Source: Methanomicrobiales archaeon
GTDB taxonomy: Archaea; Halobacteriota; Methanomicrobia; Methanomicrobiales; Methanoculleaceae
Length of the DNA: 13,206 nt
Direction of reading: 5' to 3'
Assembly (NCBI GenBank): GCA_012511245.1
Contig: JAAZGM010000304.1
Span: forward strand, 1 to 13,206
The notes under the pieces are model-generated. The model did no database searches. It saw nothing but the letters and a program-made list of their open reading frames with translations, and was not told where the DNA came from. A program made the position numbers and the translations under genes. Every line of letters starts with the position of its first letter. Positions within the stretch are counted from its first letter, which is position 1. Shown here piece by piece: positions 1-7,016 of this stretch.

Positions 1-767
1 ACCTCCGCCGGGAGCACCTCGGTTGTATCCCGCTCCTCGATCTCGATCTTCTCGCCGAGGATCGTCCTCGGCGCAAACTTGTAGGTCTCGGCCGCCACGA
101 TGACGTTCGTCCGGGCCTCGTTTGCGGCGTGAGCGATCTGGGCAGTCCCGATCTTGTTCACCACCGCGCCGTTCACCGCGATCGCATCGGCGCCGACGAC
201 GACGAGATCGACGTCGTTGATGAAGTAGCGGGCGGCTGAGTCGACGATGTAGTTCGTCTTGATCCTGGCATCGTTCAGGGTCTTGATCGTGATGAGCCCC
301 TGGCCGCGGGGCCGGACCTCCGTCGCGTAGACCTCAAGCTCCTTCCCCTGCCGGTGGGCCTCGAGGATGCACCCGAGCGCCGCCTCCGAGTTGCAGTGGG
401 TCAGGAGGACGTCGCCATCAGAGATGTGTCGTGCCCCGATCTCCGCTATCCGCCCTATAGCATGCTCCGAGTGCTCGACGAACTCCGCCGCCCGGAGAAG
501 AACCGCGCTCCGCGCATCCTCGACCGAATCGAACGAATCGAGCGCCCGCATAACGGAGCGCACCGCGTTCGGGAGCGAGACAGCGGTCGGCCGGGTCCCG
601 GTGAGGATATCGGCCGCCCTCTGCATCTCCAGTTTGAAGGATTCAGGGTCCGATACATCGAGATTCACGGCATAATCAGCCAGTGCCTTCACCGCTGCCC
701 GGGCGATCCTGCCAGCGCCCCGGATCTCCATATCCTTTATGCTTGCTGCCGTCTCACTCAGTAACAT
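1..767 (-). CDS. Ribose-1,5-bisphosphate isomerase (eIF2B alpha/beta/delta-like fold), C-terminus cut by window edge
   Basis: The enzyme is expected to convert ribose 1,5-bisphosphate to ribulose 1,5-bisphosphate in the archaeal AMP/nucleoside degradation pathway that feeds type III RuBisCO. The reading frame is open from ATG at 767 down to base 1 (255 full codons); full-length relatives are about 320 residues, so roughly the last fifth is outside. A cysteine in LLTHCNSE falls at residue 125 and an aspartate in VVGADAI at residue 194. Their 69-residue spacing equals that of the catalytic Cys133 and Asp202 I recall for the Thermococcus kodakarensis enzyme, which argues for an isomerase rather than a translation-factor subunit. 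The glycine-rich segment GADAIAVNGAVVNKIGT and the later ETYKFAPRT are typical of the fold. It is transcribed divergently from the HAD gene. Alternatives are an aIF2B-like protein or methylthioribose-1-phosphate isomerase. Family assignment is confident, substrate less so. Confidence 0.85.
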   Translation of the reverse strand, partial: MLLSETAASIKDMEIRGAGRIARAAVKALADYAVNLDVSDPESFKLEMQRAADILTGTRPTAVSLPNAVRSVMRALDSFDSVEDARSAVLLRAAEFVEHSEHAIGRIAEIGARHISDGDVLLTHCNSEAALGCILEAHRQGKELEVYATEVRPRGQGLITIKTLNDARIKTNYIVDSAARYFINDVDLVVVGADAIAVNGAVVNKIGTAQIAHAANEARTNVIVAAETYKFAPRTILGEKIEIEERDTTEVLPAE

Positions 768-822
768 AGGTTCTCATTGAAAAAGAGGGCAAGAGACTAC
801 ATAGATTTATTGACGTGAAATT
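768..822. promoter_or_regulatory. Short divergent intergenic region with weak TATA-like sequence
   Basis: These 55 bases separate two divergent starts and must hold the promoters of both genes. The AT-rich stretch at about 800-812 (atagatttatt on plus, aataaatctat on minus) is the only TATA-like element. For the minus-strand gene it lies about 40 bases upstream of the ATG, a sensible archaeal spacing with a short leader. For the plus-strand HAD gene it is only about 15-20 bases from the ATG, so that gene may be leaderless or use another element. Call rests on position and base composition only. Confidence 0.35.
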
Positions 823-1665
823 ATGTCGGTAGCCGTTGTTTTTGACAGTGCAGGCACACTTCTGCGGACCTACCGTGTAGCGCGCGACATCCACAAGGAT
901 GAGATGCTGATCGAGGTCGAGACCACGACCCTCACCTTTGGATCAGATGCGCGGGTGCTTGTCGTCCTCCACCTCCACTCCCGGGGCGTCATGGAGGCAC
1001 CGGAAGAACAGCCTCTCTCGGAGTTCTTCCTTGAGCAGTCGGTCGAGTTCGGAGTGGCCTGTTCCCGCCGGGTCATCCCCGCTGAACTGGTCGGGGATAT
1101 CCTCTACAACGATGGATATGCCCGTGTCGGCGATCTCCAGGCATGCATCAGGCAGGTCTGGAGCTGCTGCAAGAAAGAGTCGATCGTCGCCATGAACAGC
1201 GGCGTTATCCTGAACCTGGATATCCCCGGTATCGAGTTCACGGTGACGACCGGTGGGAGGCCGTTTGACGGGGCAAAAGAGACCATCACCGAGTTGCATC
1301 GGATGGGTGTTCCTGCGTACATAGCATCCGGTGATCGCGTTGCAAAACTCGAACGGATGGGTGATTATCTCGGGATCCCCCGGGAGAGGGTCTACGGCGT
1401 CGCAACCCCTTCGATGAAAGCACGGATCGTAGAGGAGCTCAAGGAGCAGTATGACAAAGTCGTTATGGTGGGGGATGCCATCAACGATCTGAACGCTTTT
1501 CAGAAGGCGGATCTCGCGCTGCTCACCGAACAGCAGTCTGATCAGAAACCGGCCGTCCTTTACACAAACGTGGACCGGGTGATTCGCAATGTCAGCGAAG
1601 TGCCCGCTATTGTGGCTGAACTCCTTACGGATACCGCGGAGACCGGGAAAAATGCAACAATATAA
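823..1665 (+). CDS. Soluble HAD-superfamily protein with P-type-ATPase-like motifs
   Basis: This 280-residue protein has the four HAD motifs in order. Motif I is VVFDSAGTL with nucleophile Asp8. Motif II lies in YIASGDR (Ser169/Asp171). Motif III is Lys199 in PSMKARIVEELK. Motif IV is GDAINDL at 217-223, close to the P-type ATPase hinge GDGxND. The second aspartate of phosphatase-type DxD is Ala10, as in the DKTGT of P-type ATPases where it is Thr, so phosphoryl transfer may resemble P-type ATPases more than simple phosphatases. There are no membrane segments. Residues about 20-145 form a large insert between motifs I and II, with Cys80, Cys108 and a Cys115-Cys116 pair. A soluble P-type-ATPase-like HAD protein (MJ0968) is known in Methanocaldococcus. 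It precedes atwA by 47 bases on the same strand, which suggests but does not prove a link to MCR activation. The substrate is unknown. Confidence 0.75.
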   Translation: MSVAVVFDSAGTLLRTYRVARDIHKDEMLIEVETTTLTFGSDARVLVVLHLHSRGVMEAPEEQPLSEFFLEQSVEFGVACSRRVIPAELVGDILYNDGYARVGDLQACIRQVWSCCKKESIVAMNSGVILNLDIPGIEFTVTTGGRPFDGAKETITELHRMGVPAYIASGDRVAKLERMGDYLGIPRERVYGVATPSMKARIVEELKEQYDKVVMVGDAINDLNAFQKADLALLTEQQSDQKPAVLYTNVDRVIRNVSEVPAIVAELLTDTAETGKNATI

Positions 1666-1680
1666 ACCCTAATATGATAC
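1657..1680 (+). promoter_or_regulatory. Candidate archaeal promoter for the atwA-mmp cluster
   Basis: A TATA-like element, aatataaac, lies at 1659-1667, overlapping the last codons of the HAD gene, followed by a second AT-rich stretch (ctaatatgata). A start of transcription about 25 bases downstream would fall near 1690 and leave a leader of roughly 20 bases before the atwA ATG at 1713. That leader carries a GAGG ribosome-binding sequence at 1701-1704 with 8 bases of spacing. Co-transcription with the HAD gene is equally possible. Confidence 0.4.
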
Positions 1681-1712
1681 AAGAAGAAGATTAGTTTAAC
1701 GAGGATCTCAAG

Positions 1713-3326
1713 ATGACCCCACTTATTACGGTGAAGGACCTCTGCATGGAGTTCAACGGGACTGCCGTGCTTAAAAATATCAATTTTGAGGTGGCGGAGG
1801 GAGAGACGGTCGGCATCATCGGCAGAAGCGGTGCTGGCAAGACCGTTCTCATGCACCTCATGCGAGGCGTTGATCTGCCTCCAACACATGGTGCAATCAT
1901 ATATCATGTTGTTACCTGCTGCAAGTGCGATTACATCGGAGTCCCCAGCGAGGCAGGAAACCCATGCCCTGTCTGCGGAGAAGAACTCGAGCCGGCCGAT
2001 ATCGATCTCTGGGCGGATGAGAACGCAACGCTGAAGCGCCGTGTCATGCGGAGAACCGCGATCATGTTCCAGCGGACGTTCGCACTCTACGGAGACGACC
2101 GGGTGATCGAGAACGTCCTGCGGGCGCTCGACGATATCGGCTATCCGAGCGAGAAGGCCATCAGCAGGGCTGCTGACCTCATCGACCAGGTCAGGCTCTC
2201 CCACCGGATGATGCATATCGCCCGCGACCTCTCCGGCGGCGAGAAGCAGCGGGTGGTGCTTGCCCGGCAGCTCGCGAAGAACCCGTTCATGCTCTTTGCG
2301 GATGAACCGACCGGGACACTCGATCCGGAGACCGCCACGCTCGTCCACCGGATGCTCATCGAGAGCGCCCGGACAAACGATATGGGGATGGTCGTCACCT
2401 CTCACTTCTCAAACGTCATCAAGGATGTGGCCGACCGCGCGATCCTCCTTGAGGAAGGGGAGATCAAGGTGATCGGCGCTCCGGAAGAGGTTATCGGCCG
2501 GTTCATGGAGAACTACAGCGACGCCGAACAGCACCAGGCCGGGGAGGTCGGTGAGAAGATCCTGATCGCCCGCGACGTGGTCAAGCGCTACCTCTCGGTC
2601 GACCGGGGCGTCGTCCGTGCGGTCAACACCGTCTCGTTCGATGTCAGCGAGAAAGAGATCTTCGGGATCATCGGCAAGAGTGGAGCAGGCAAGACGACTC
2701 TCTCGCGGATCATATCCGGGATCCTTGAACCCACCAGCGGCGAGATGAACGTCCGGATCGGCGAGGACTGGATCGATATGACGAAACCCGGCATCGAGAA
2801 CCGTGGCCGGGCGAAGGGATACATCGGGCTCCTCCATCAGGAGTACGACCTCTACCCGCACAGGACGGTGCTCGACAACCTCACCGATGCCATCGGCCTT
2901 GAGTTCCCGAAAGAACTCGCTATGAGGAAGGCGATCATCACCCTCGGGATGGCCGGCTTTACGCCCGAGAAGAGCAAGGAGATCCTGGACCGCTACCCGA
3001 ACCAGCTCTCTGAAGGCGAGAAGCACCGGGTGGCTCTTGCCCAGGTGCTCATCCGCGAGCCCCTGCTCGTCGTCCTCGACGAACCGACCGGCACCATGGA
3101 CCCGATCACAAAGATCGATGTGAAACACTCGATCCTCCACGCCCGTGAAGAGATGGACGAGACGTTCATCGTGGTCTCGCACGACATGGATTTTGTGAGA
3201 GACATCTGTGACCGCATCGCCCTCATGCGGGGCGGCAAGATCATCCGGCTGGGGCCGACGGAGGAGGTGCTCGCCCATCTCACCGACGAGGAACGGATGG
3301 TGATGGGGGGCAGCGAAGTCTCCTGA
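1713..3326 (+). CDS. atwA: Methyl-coenzyme M reductase activation component A2 (AtwA), tandem ABC ATPase
   Basis: AtwA is the ATP-hydrolysing subunit of the complex that reduces the F430 nickel of MCR to active Ni(I); it is cytoplasmic and not a transporter. The 537 residues hold two complete ABC nucleotide-binding domains. NBD1 has Walker A GRSGAGKT at 37-44, Q-loop Gln120, signature LSGGE at 173-177, Walker B FADEPT at 195-200 and H-loop His231. NBD2 has Walker A GKSGAGKT at 321-328, Q-loop Gln376, signature LSEGE at 432-436, Walker B VLDEPT at 454-459 and His490. All key residues are present, so both sites look competent. NBD1 has an insertion after Walker A with Cys69, Cys70, Cys72, Cys85 and Cys88 (CCKC, then CPVCGE), resembling a zinc-ribbon or metal knuckle. 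The ATG at 1713 is supported by GAGG at 1701-1704. It heads the mmp cluster; mmp3 starts 10 bases downstream. Confidence 0.95.
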   Translation: MTPLITVKDLCMEFNGTAVLKNINFEVAEGETVGIIGRSGAGKTVLMHLMRGVDLPPTHGAIIYHVVTCCKCDYIGVPSEAGNPCPVCGEELEPADIDLWADENATLKRRVMRRTAIMFQRTFALYGDDRVIENVLRALDDIGYPSEKAISRAADLIDQVRLSHRMMHIARDLSGGEKQRVVLARQLAKNPFMLFADEPTGTLDPETATLVHRMLIESARTNDMGMVVTSHFSNVIKDVADRAILLEEGEIKVIGAPEEVIGRFMENYSDAEQHQAGEVGEKILIARDVVKRYLSVDRGVVRAVNTVSFDVSEKEIFGIIGKSGAGKTTLSRIISGILEPTSGEMNVRIGEDWIDMTKPGIENRGRAKGYIGLLHQEYDLYPHRTVLDNLTDAIGLEFPKELAMRKAIITLGMAGFTPEKSKEILDRYPNQLSEGEKHRVALAQVLIREPLLVVLDEPTGTMDPITKIDVKHSILHAREEMDETFIVVSHDMDFVRDICDRIALMRGGKIIRLGPTEEVLAHLTDEERMVMGGSEVS

Positions 3327-3330
3327 GGTG
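3325..3330 (+). promoter_or_regulatory. Ribosome-binding site fixing the mmp3 start
   Basis: GAGGTG at 3325-3330 overlaps the atwA stop codon and sits 6 bases before the ATG at 3337. A GTG start at 3328 would lie inside this sequence with no ribosome-binding site of its own, so the ATG is preferred. Confidence 0.7.
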
Positions 3331-3336
3331 TACGGA

Positions 3337-4863
3337 ATGGAGATCCACCTGGATGGTCAACGTGTCCTGGTTCCGGAGGGTTCCCGTCTCGGGGATCTCC
3401 TCCCTGAACGGGATGAACGGTGCAGTGTCGCCATCATCCGGCCGGCACTTGTTGAGGATGAGACCGAGTCGCAGGAAGTCCGGTTCACCACGCCGGTCGG
3501 CGACCTGATCGTCGAGGTGGCAAAGACTGCGGCGGTCTCCCGCCTCCTTCAGCCGGAACTCGCCGGACAGCTCCGCCTGCACTGGCAGGACCGGTATGCC
3601 GCCGCTTTTGGCCCTTTTGAGTCCGATCTCCGCCCGGCACGCCACCCGAACAGGTATAAACGCGGTGACGTGATCCTCGGGTGCGGAGGGTATGATCCCT
3701 CCAGATCGTACCTGATATTCGCGCGTATGGGACATACCGCCGATTATGGTGCCCCGGCGGACGGCGGCGTCATCGGCAGCGTCGTCACCGGCCGCGGACT
3801 GCTCGACCGTCTCACCGACGGCGATCAGGTAACCGGTGTCGAACGGATATTCCGGCGTGTCGACCGCTCAAGCGTCGTCGTCGTCCGCGATGCAGGGTTC
3901 CCGCTCGAGGACGGGATGCAGGTCATCTCCTACGTGGAGGCAGAGGTGCAGGGTTTCGGGGAAGACGGGATCGATACCGGGACCGCCCGGAGCGCCGAAC
4001 ACTTCCTTCTCTCTGTCCAGGGCGGCAGGTTCAGGGTAGACCGCTCAAGCAGCACATACATCGCCGATACGCACCTGGTCCCGACACGGGTTCCGGCGGA
4101 GTTCTCCGGTCCGAGGCTTGAGGGAACCATTACAGTCCGGGCTGCCGGGAAATCCTCGGGCGGCGTCTACATCTACACCCAGGGCGTCTCGGCAAGCCCG
4201 GCGCACACCGTTGTAGGGCGGATCGCCCACGGTATTGAACTCGCCCGGTTTGCGGGAAAAGGCGATCTCCTCGCCATCCGTGCGAAGCCGGAACAGTTCG
4301 ATCTCGTCGGCCTCTCGCTTGCCGGGGCGGAGTCGGTCGCGGCCCGGCGGGGCATCTCCCTCACCGCCGATACGGCCGAGGGCGATCGCATCGTGGTCGC
4401 CCAGACCCCGGCAACGACGCTCGAGGTGCTGGCCGGCGGCGAGGTCCGGGTCGAGACGGTGCCTGCCGACCACGTCGTCAGCATCACCCTCGATGAGGCG
4501 GCTGCGCCCCGCTCGGTCACGATCTTCCGTGAGGTGACCGGGCTCAAGCACCATAGCGTCGGGAAGATGCCGCTCGTCTTCGTCTTCGAGGACGTCTTCC
4601 TCTTCAAGCCGAAGATCGGGAAGGGTGTTGGGATCATCCCGGAGAACACGCCGACCGGGGAGGTGCCGGCATACACCCTTGCGATGACGAACGACTCCCG
4701 GCGGGGCACGGGCATGGTCGGTGTCCGGACCGCGGCGAACGCCGAGTTCGGCCCGACGTCCGAGCCGCTCACCGGGACGAACATCATCGGGAAGGTGCTC
4801 GATGCAGGCGGACTTGCCGGGATGCGCGAAGGAGAGACGGTATACGTGAGAGAGGTGAAGTGA
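3337..4863 (+). CDS. mmp3: Methanogenesis marker protein 3 (UPF0288), MCR activation complex subunit
   Basis: Mmp3 is one of the proteins that co-purify with McrC, Mmp7, Mmp17 and A2 in the MCR activation complex. The family (UPF0288) has been described as containing a cyclophilin-like domain. This copy has 508 residues from the preferred ATG. The N-terminus (MEIHLDGQRVLVPEGSRLGD) resembles a small ubiquitin/ThiS-like beta-grasp segment, which is my reading only. The only cysteines are Cys29 and Cys116, the latter in VILGCGGYDPSRSY, followed by His133 in RMGHTADYGAP. Such isolated cysteines and histidines could be cluster ligands, but I cannot assign them. The C-terminal part has the conserved-looking VVGRIAHGIELARFAGKGD and IGKGVGIIPENTPTGEVP stretches expected of the cyclophilin-like fold. 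It starts 10 bases after atwA and its stop overlaps the mmp6 start by one base, indicating translational coupling. Confidence 0.92.
   Translation: MEIHLDGQRVLVPEGSRLGDLLPERDERCSVAIIRPALVEDETESQEVRFTTPVGDLIVEVAKTAAVSRLLQPELAGQLRLHWQDRYAAAFGPFESDLRPARHPNRYKRGDVILGCGGYDPSRSYLIFARMGHTADYGAPADGGVIGSVVTGRGLLDRLTDGDQVTGVERIFRRVDRSSVVVVRDAGFPLEDGMQVISYVEAEVQGFGEDGIDTGTARSAEHFLLSVQGGRFRVDRSSSTYIADTHLVPTRVPAEFSGPRLEGTITVRAAGKSSGGVYIYTQGVSASPAHTVVGRIAHGIELARFAGKGDLLAIRAKPEQFDLVGLSLAGAESVAARRGISLTADTAEGDRIVVAQTPATTLEVLAGGEVRVETVPADHVVSITLDEAAAPRSVTIFREVTGLKHHSVGKMPLVFVFEDVFLFKPKIGKGVGIIPENTPTGEVPAYTLAMTNDSRRGTGMVGVRTAANAEFGPTSEPLTGTNIIGKVLDAGGLAGMREGETVYVREVK
4852..4858 (+). promoter_or_regulatory. Ribosome-binding site fixing the mmp6 start
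   Basis: GAGGTGA at 4852-4858 lies inside the end of mmp3, 4 bases before the ATG at 4863. A GTG at 4860 would be only 1 base away, so the ATG, which overlaps the mmp3 stop, is preferred. Confidence 0.65.
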
Positions 4864-5324
4864 TGGCCGAGTATATCCCCGACTACGTGGGTACGGTGAC
4901 CAAATACGTCTTCGTTGAATCCCCATCCATGACCCCCGGCGAACTTGCGCTCAGGGCATACGAGGCTTCCGAGGGCGTCCTCATCAAAGAGACGTGTTTT
5001 GGGCTGCAGGTGACGGGTGAGCCGGAATCTGTCGATCGCCTTATTGAGGAGATCCGCTCGTTTGACCCGAACCACATCTTCATCAAGGATCGCGGGTTCC
5101 CGCCCGGCGATCCGCGACGGTGCCGGGCGAACCTCGGCGGAGCAAGGCCGGGCTATCTCGGCCACGAACGGGAGTTCCGCCTCTTGCGCTACATCACCCG
5201 CGGGCTTGAGGAGATCGGCCGGCGGGAAGGCGATGAGACGGAACCAGCACCGCCCGTACCCGAGACGAAACCGAAACTCAATATCAAGCGACTGCAAGAA
5301 CTGATAGCTACAGAGGAGTTCTGA
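4863..5324 (+). CDS. mmp6: Methanogenesis marker protein 6
   Basis: This 153-residue cytoplasmic protein matches the methanogenesis marker 6 family by size, sequence character (start MAEYIPDYVGTVTKYVFVES, later DPNHIFIKDRGFPPGDP) and its position directly after mmp3. Its biochemical function is not established and it is not one of the five proteins reported in the purified MCR activation complex. Visible features: Cys45 in KETCFGLQV, Cys87 in DPRRCRANLGGARPGYLGHE, His71 and His101, with no CxxC motif. A proline-rich linker (EPAPPVPETKPK, about residues 126-137) separates a short basic C-terminal helix (LNIKRLQELIATEEF), which could be a docking tail. It overlaps mmp3 by one base and precedes mmp5 by 5 bases, so co-expression with the activation machinery is very likely. 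Confidence 0.88.
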   Translation: MAEYIPDYVGTVTKYVFVESPSMTPGELALRAYEASEGVLIKETCFGLQVTGEPESVDRLIEEIRSFDPNHIFIKDRGFPPGDPRRCRANLGGARPGYLGHEREFRLLRYITRGLEEIGRREGDETEPAPPVPETKPKLNIKRLQELIATEEF

Positions 5325-5329
5325 ATACA

Positions 5330-5782
5330 ATGGCAAAGGTGTTTATCTACCCTGCAACGAGCCTCATCCTCTCCGACCTGGTGGCCAGGTTCGGCCATAA
5401 ACCGCTCGGTGCAGCCCTCGGTATCCGGGAGAGGATACAGACCGCCGGGTTAGAGTCCCCGCCCCTGCAGATCACTCCCGAAGAGCCCAAACGCGGCCTG
5501 AAGTATGCGGCCGTCGAGGTACCGTCCGGTGTTCGGGGGCGGATGGCGATCTACGGCCCTCTCATCGAGGAGGCCGAGGCCGCGGTCATCGTCACCGAGG
5601 CCGACTTTGCGTTCGGGTGCATGGGATGCGCCAGAACCGACGAGTTGATCCTCTTCACTCTGCGCCAGAGCGGCATTCCGATCCTGGAGCTGAAGTACCC
5701 GACGAACGAAGAGGAAGGGATAGCGTTCGTCGCGACCATCAAGAACTTCCTCAAAGGCCTCCCGAACGGAGGTGAGGCATGA
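5330..5782 (+). CDS. mmp5: Methanogenesis marker protein 5
   Basis: This 150-residue protein matches methanogenesis marker 5 by size, context and the segment FGCMGCARTDEL. Its role is unknown. It has no signal peptide or clear membrane helix and is probably cytoplasmic. The only cysteines form a CxxC pair at Cys97 and Cys100, placed after a beta-strand-like AAVIVTEADFAFG segment, so a redox disulfide, metal site or shared Fe-S cluster is plausible. The segment with GIPILELKYPTNEEEG follows and looks like a Rossmann-type strand and loop. The start ATG lies 5 bases after the mmp6 stop; the nearest purine-rich sequence is GAGGAG at 5312-5317, about 12 bases away, so translation may depend on coupling to mmp6. 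Its stop overlaps the mmp15 start (ATGA). Confidence 0.88.
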   Translation: MAKVFIYPATSLILSDLVARFGHKPLGAALGIRERIQTAGLESPPLQITPEEPKRGLKYAAVEVPSGVRGRMAIYGPLIEEAEAAVIVTEADFAFGCMGCARTDELILFTLRQSGIPILELKYPTNEEEGIAFVATIKNFLKGLPNGGEA

Positions 5783-7014
5783 AGAAAGTACGAATTGCCC
5801 AGCTCTCCTGCGGGGCGGAGTACAGCGGCGTCCAGAAGGAGATCTACGACGCCGCCGAGTCGGTGGGTGCAGAGGTCTTCTTCCCCGACATCGCTCTTGC
5901 CGATGTGGAGCGGGCGGTCAAGAAGTTTGGCCTCGACGTCAAGAGTGCCGACTTGAAACTGATGATCGCCCGGGCCATGGCGCTCGTGGACGGAAAGATC
6001 GATGCGGATGGGGTCTTCATCGGCACCTGCTTCCGGTGCGCCGAGGCGGCGATCGTCAGAAACGAACTCCGCCGGTATATCCCCGAGAACTCGAAACTCT
6101 CGGTGGTGAGTTACTCCTTCACCGAGCGGACGACCGCAGGCACCCTCCTCACCCGGATGGAGGCCCTGACCACCATCGCCCGGCGGCGGGCGCTCCTTGC
6201 CCGCGAGGAACAGACCGGGATCACGATGGGCGTCGATTCGGGTTCGAGCACGACGAAGGCCGTCGTGATGAAGGACAACCAGATCGTCGGCACCGGGTGG
6301 CACCCGACGACCGAAGTTCTCGCGAGTGCCGAGAACGCGGTTACGGATGCCCTTGCGATGGCAGGGCTCACCCGCGAGGATATCCAGGCGGTCGGCACCA
6401 CCGGATACGGGCGGTTCCTGATCGGCAAGCACTTCGGCGCCGATCTCGTCCAGGAGGAACTGACGGTGAACTCAAAGGGCGCCGTCTACCTTGCGGGTCA
6501 CCAGCGGGGCGCCTCGACCGTCATCGATATCGGCGGCATGGACAACAAGGCGATCAGCGTCATCGACGGTATCCCGGGAACCTTCACGATGGGCGGGATC
6601 TGCGCCGGTGCAAGCGGCCGGTTCCTTGAGATGACCGCAAAACGGCTCGGCGTGGATATCACCGAACTCGGCCCTCTCGCGATGAAGGGTATGGGGAAGA
6701 ACGTCCCGATGAACAGTTACTGCATCGTCTTCGGGACGCAGAGCCTTGTGAACGCGCTTGCGGCGGGCTCTTCGCGGGAGGATGTGGCGGCCGCGGCCTG
6801 CCACAGCGTCGCTGAACAGGTATTCGAGCAGCAGCTGCAGGAAGTCGACATCAAAGAGCCGGTTATCATGGTGGGCGGCACGTCGCTCATCGAGGGGCTG
6901 GTTCATGCGATGGGCGAACTCCTGCAGACCAGGGTCGTCGTCCCGCCCTACTCCCAGTACATCGGCGCGGTCGGATCTGCCCTGCTTGCGTCCGGGTTCG
7001 TCAAGGGTGAGTGA
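5779..7014 (+). CDS. mmp15: Methanogenesis marker protein 15, HgdC/BadF-type ATPase-like activator
   Basis: Residues about 148-408 form an ASKHA-fold ATPase of the 2-hydroxyacyl-CoA dehydratase activator (HgdC/BcrAD/BadFG) family. That family couples ATP hydrolysis to low-potential electron transfer through a [4Fe-4S] cluster bridging a homodimer. Phosphate 1 motif is GVDSGSSTTK at 151-160. Phosphate 2 is VIDIGGMDNKA at 248-258, where the usual DIGGQD has Met for Gln. The adenosine-side motif is MVGGTSLIEG at 364-373. Both expected cluster cysteines appear present: Cys275 in GGICAGASGRFLE and Cys315 in NSYCIVFGTQ. An N-terminal domain of about 145 residues, not part of HgdC, carries Cys11 and a CxxC at 84/87 (GTCFRCAEA), so a second metal site is possible. 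Its role in methanogenesis is not established; low-potential electron delivery or Fe-S cluster maturation for MCR activation is an inference. It overlaps mmp5 by 4 bases; mmp17 starts 2 bases after. Confidence 0.92.
   Translation: MKKVRIAQLSCGAEYSGVQKEIYDAAESVGAEVFFPDIALADVERAVKKFGLDVKSADLKLMIARAMALVDGKIDADGVFIGTCFRCAEAAIVRNELRRYIPENSKLSVVSYSFTERTTAGTLLTRMEALTTIARRRALLAREEQTGITMGVDSGSSTTKAVVMKDNQIVGTGWHPTTEVLASAENAVTDALAMAGLTREDIQAVGTTGYGRFLIGKHFGADLVQEELTVNSKGAVYLAGHQRGASTVIDIGGMDNKAISVIDGIPGTFTMGGICAGASGRFLEMTAKRLGVDITELGPLAMKGMGKNVPMNSYCIVFGTQSLVNALAAGSSREDVAAAACHSVAEQVFEQQLQEVDIKEPVIMVGGTSLIEGLVHAMGELLQTRVVVPPYSQYIGAVGSALLASGFVKGE
7005..7010 (+). promoter_or_regulatory. Ribosome-binding site fixing the mmp17 start
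   Basis: GGGTGA at 7005-7010 lies within the mmp15 end, 6 bases before the ATG at 7017. The GTG at 7011 directly abuts it and is therefore an unlikely start. Confidence 0.6.
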
Positions 7015-7016
7015 CC

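Noticed and set aside
2409..3278. Minus-strand 289-codon frame opposite atwA
   Set aside because: Antisense to the second ABC domain of AtwA; Asp/Val/His-rich composition is typical of GC-driven shadow frames.
4173..5336. Long minus-strand open frame (387 codons) opposite mmp3 and mmp6
   Set aside because: It lies antisense to two confidently recognised genes, has low-complexity Arg/Ser/Pro-rich translation and no recognisable motif; high GC removes stops in such frames.
5772..6629. Plus-strand 285-codon frame overlapping mmp15
   Set aside because: It is the +2 shadow of mmp15 with Arg/Gly/His-rich translation; the mmp15 frame has the clear ATPase motifs.
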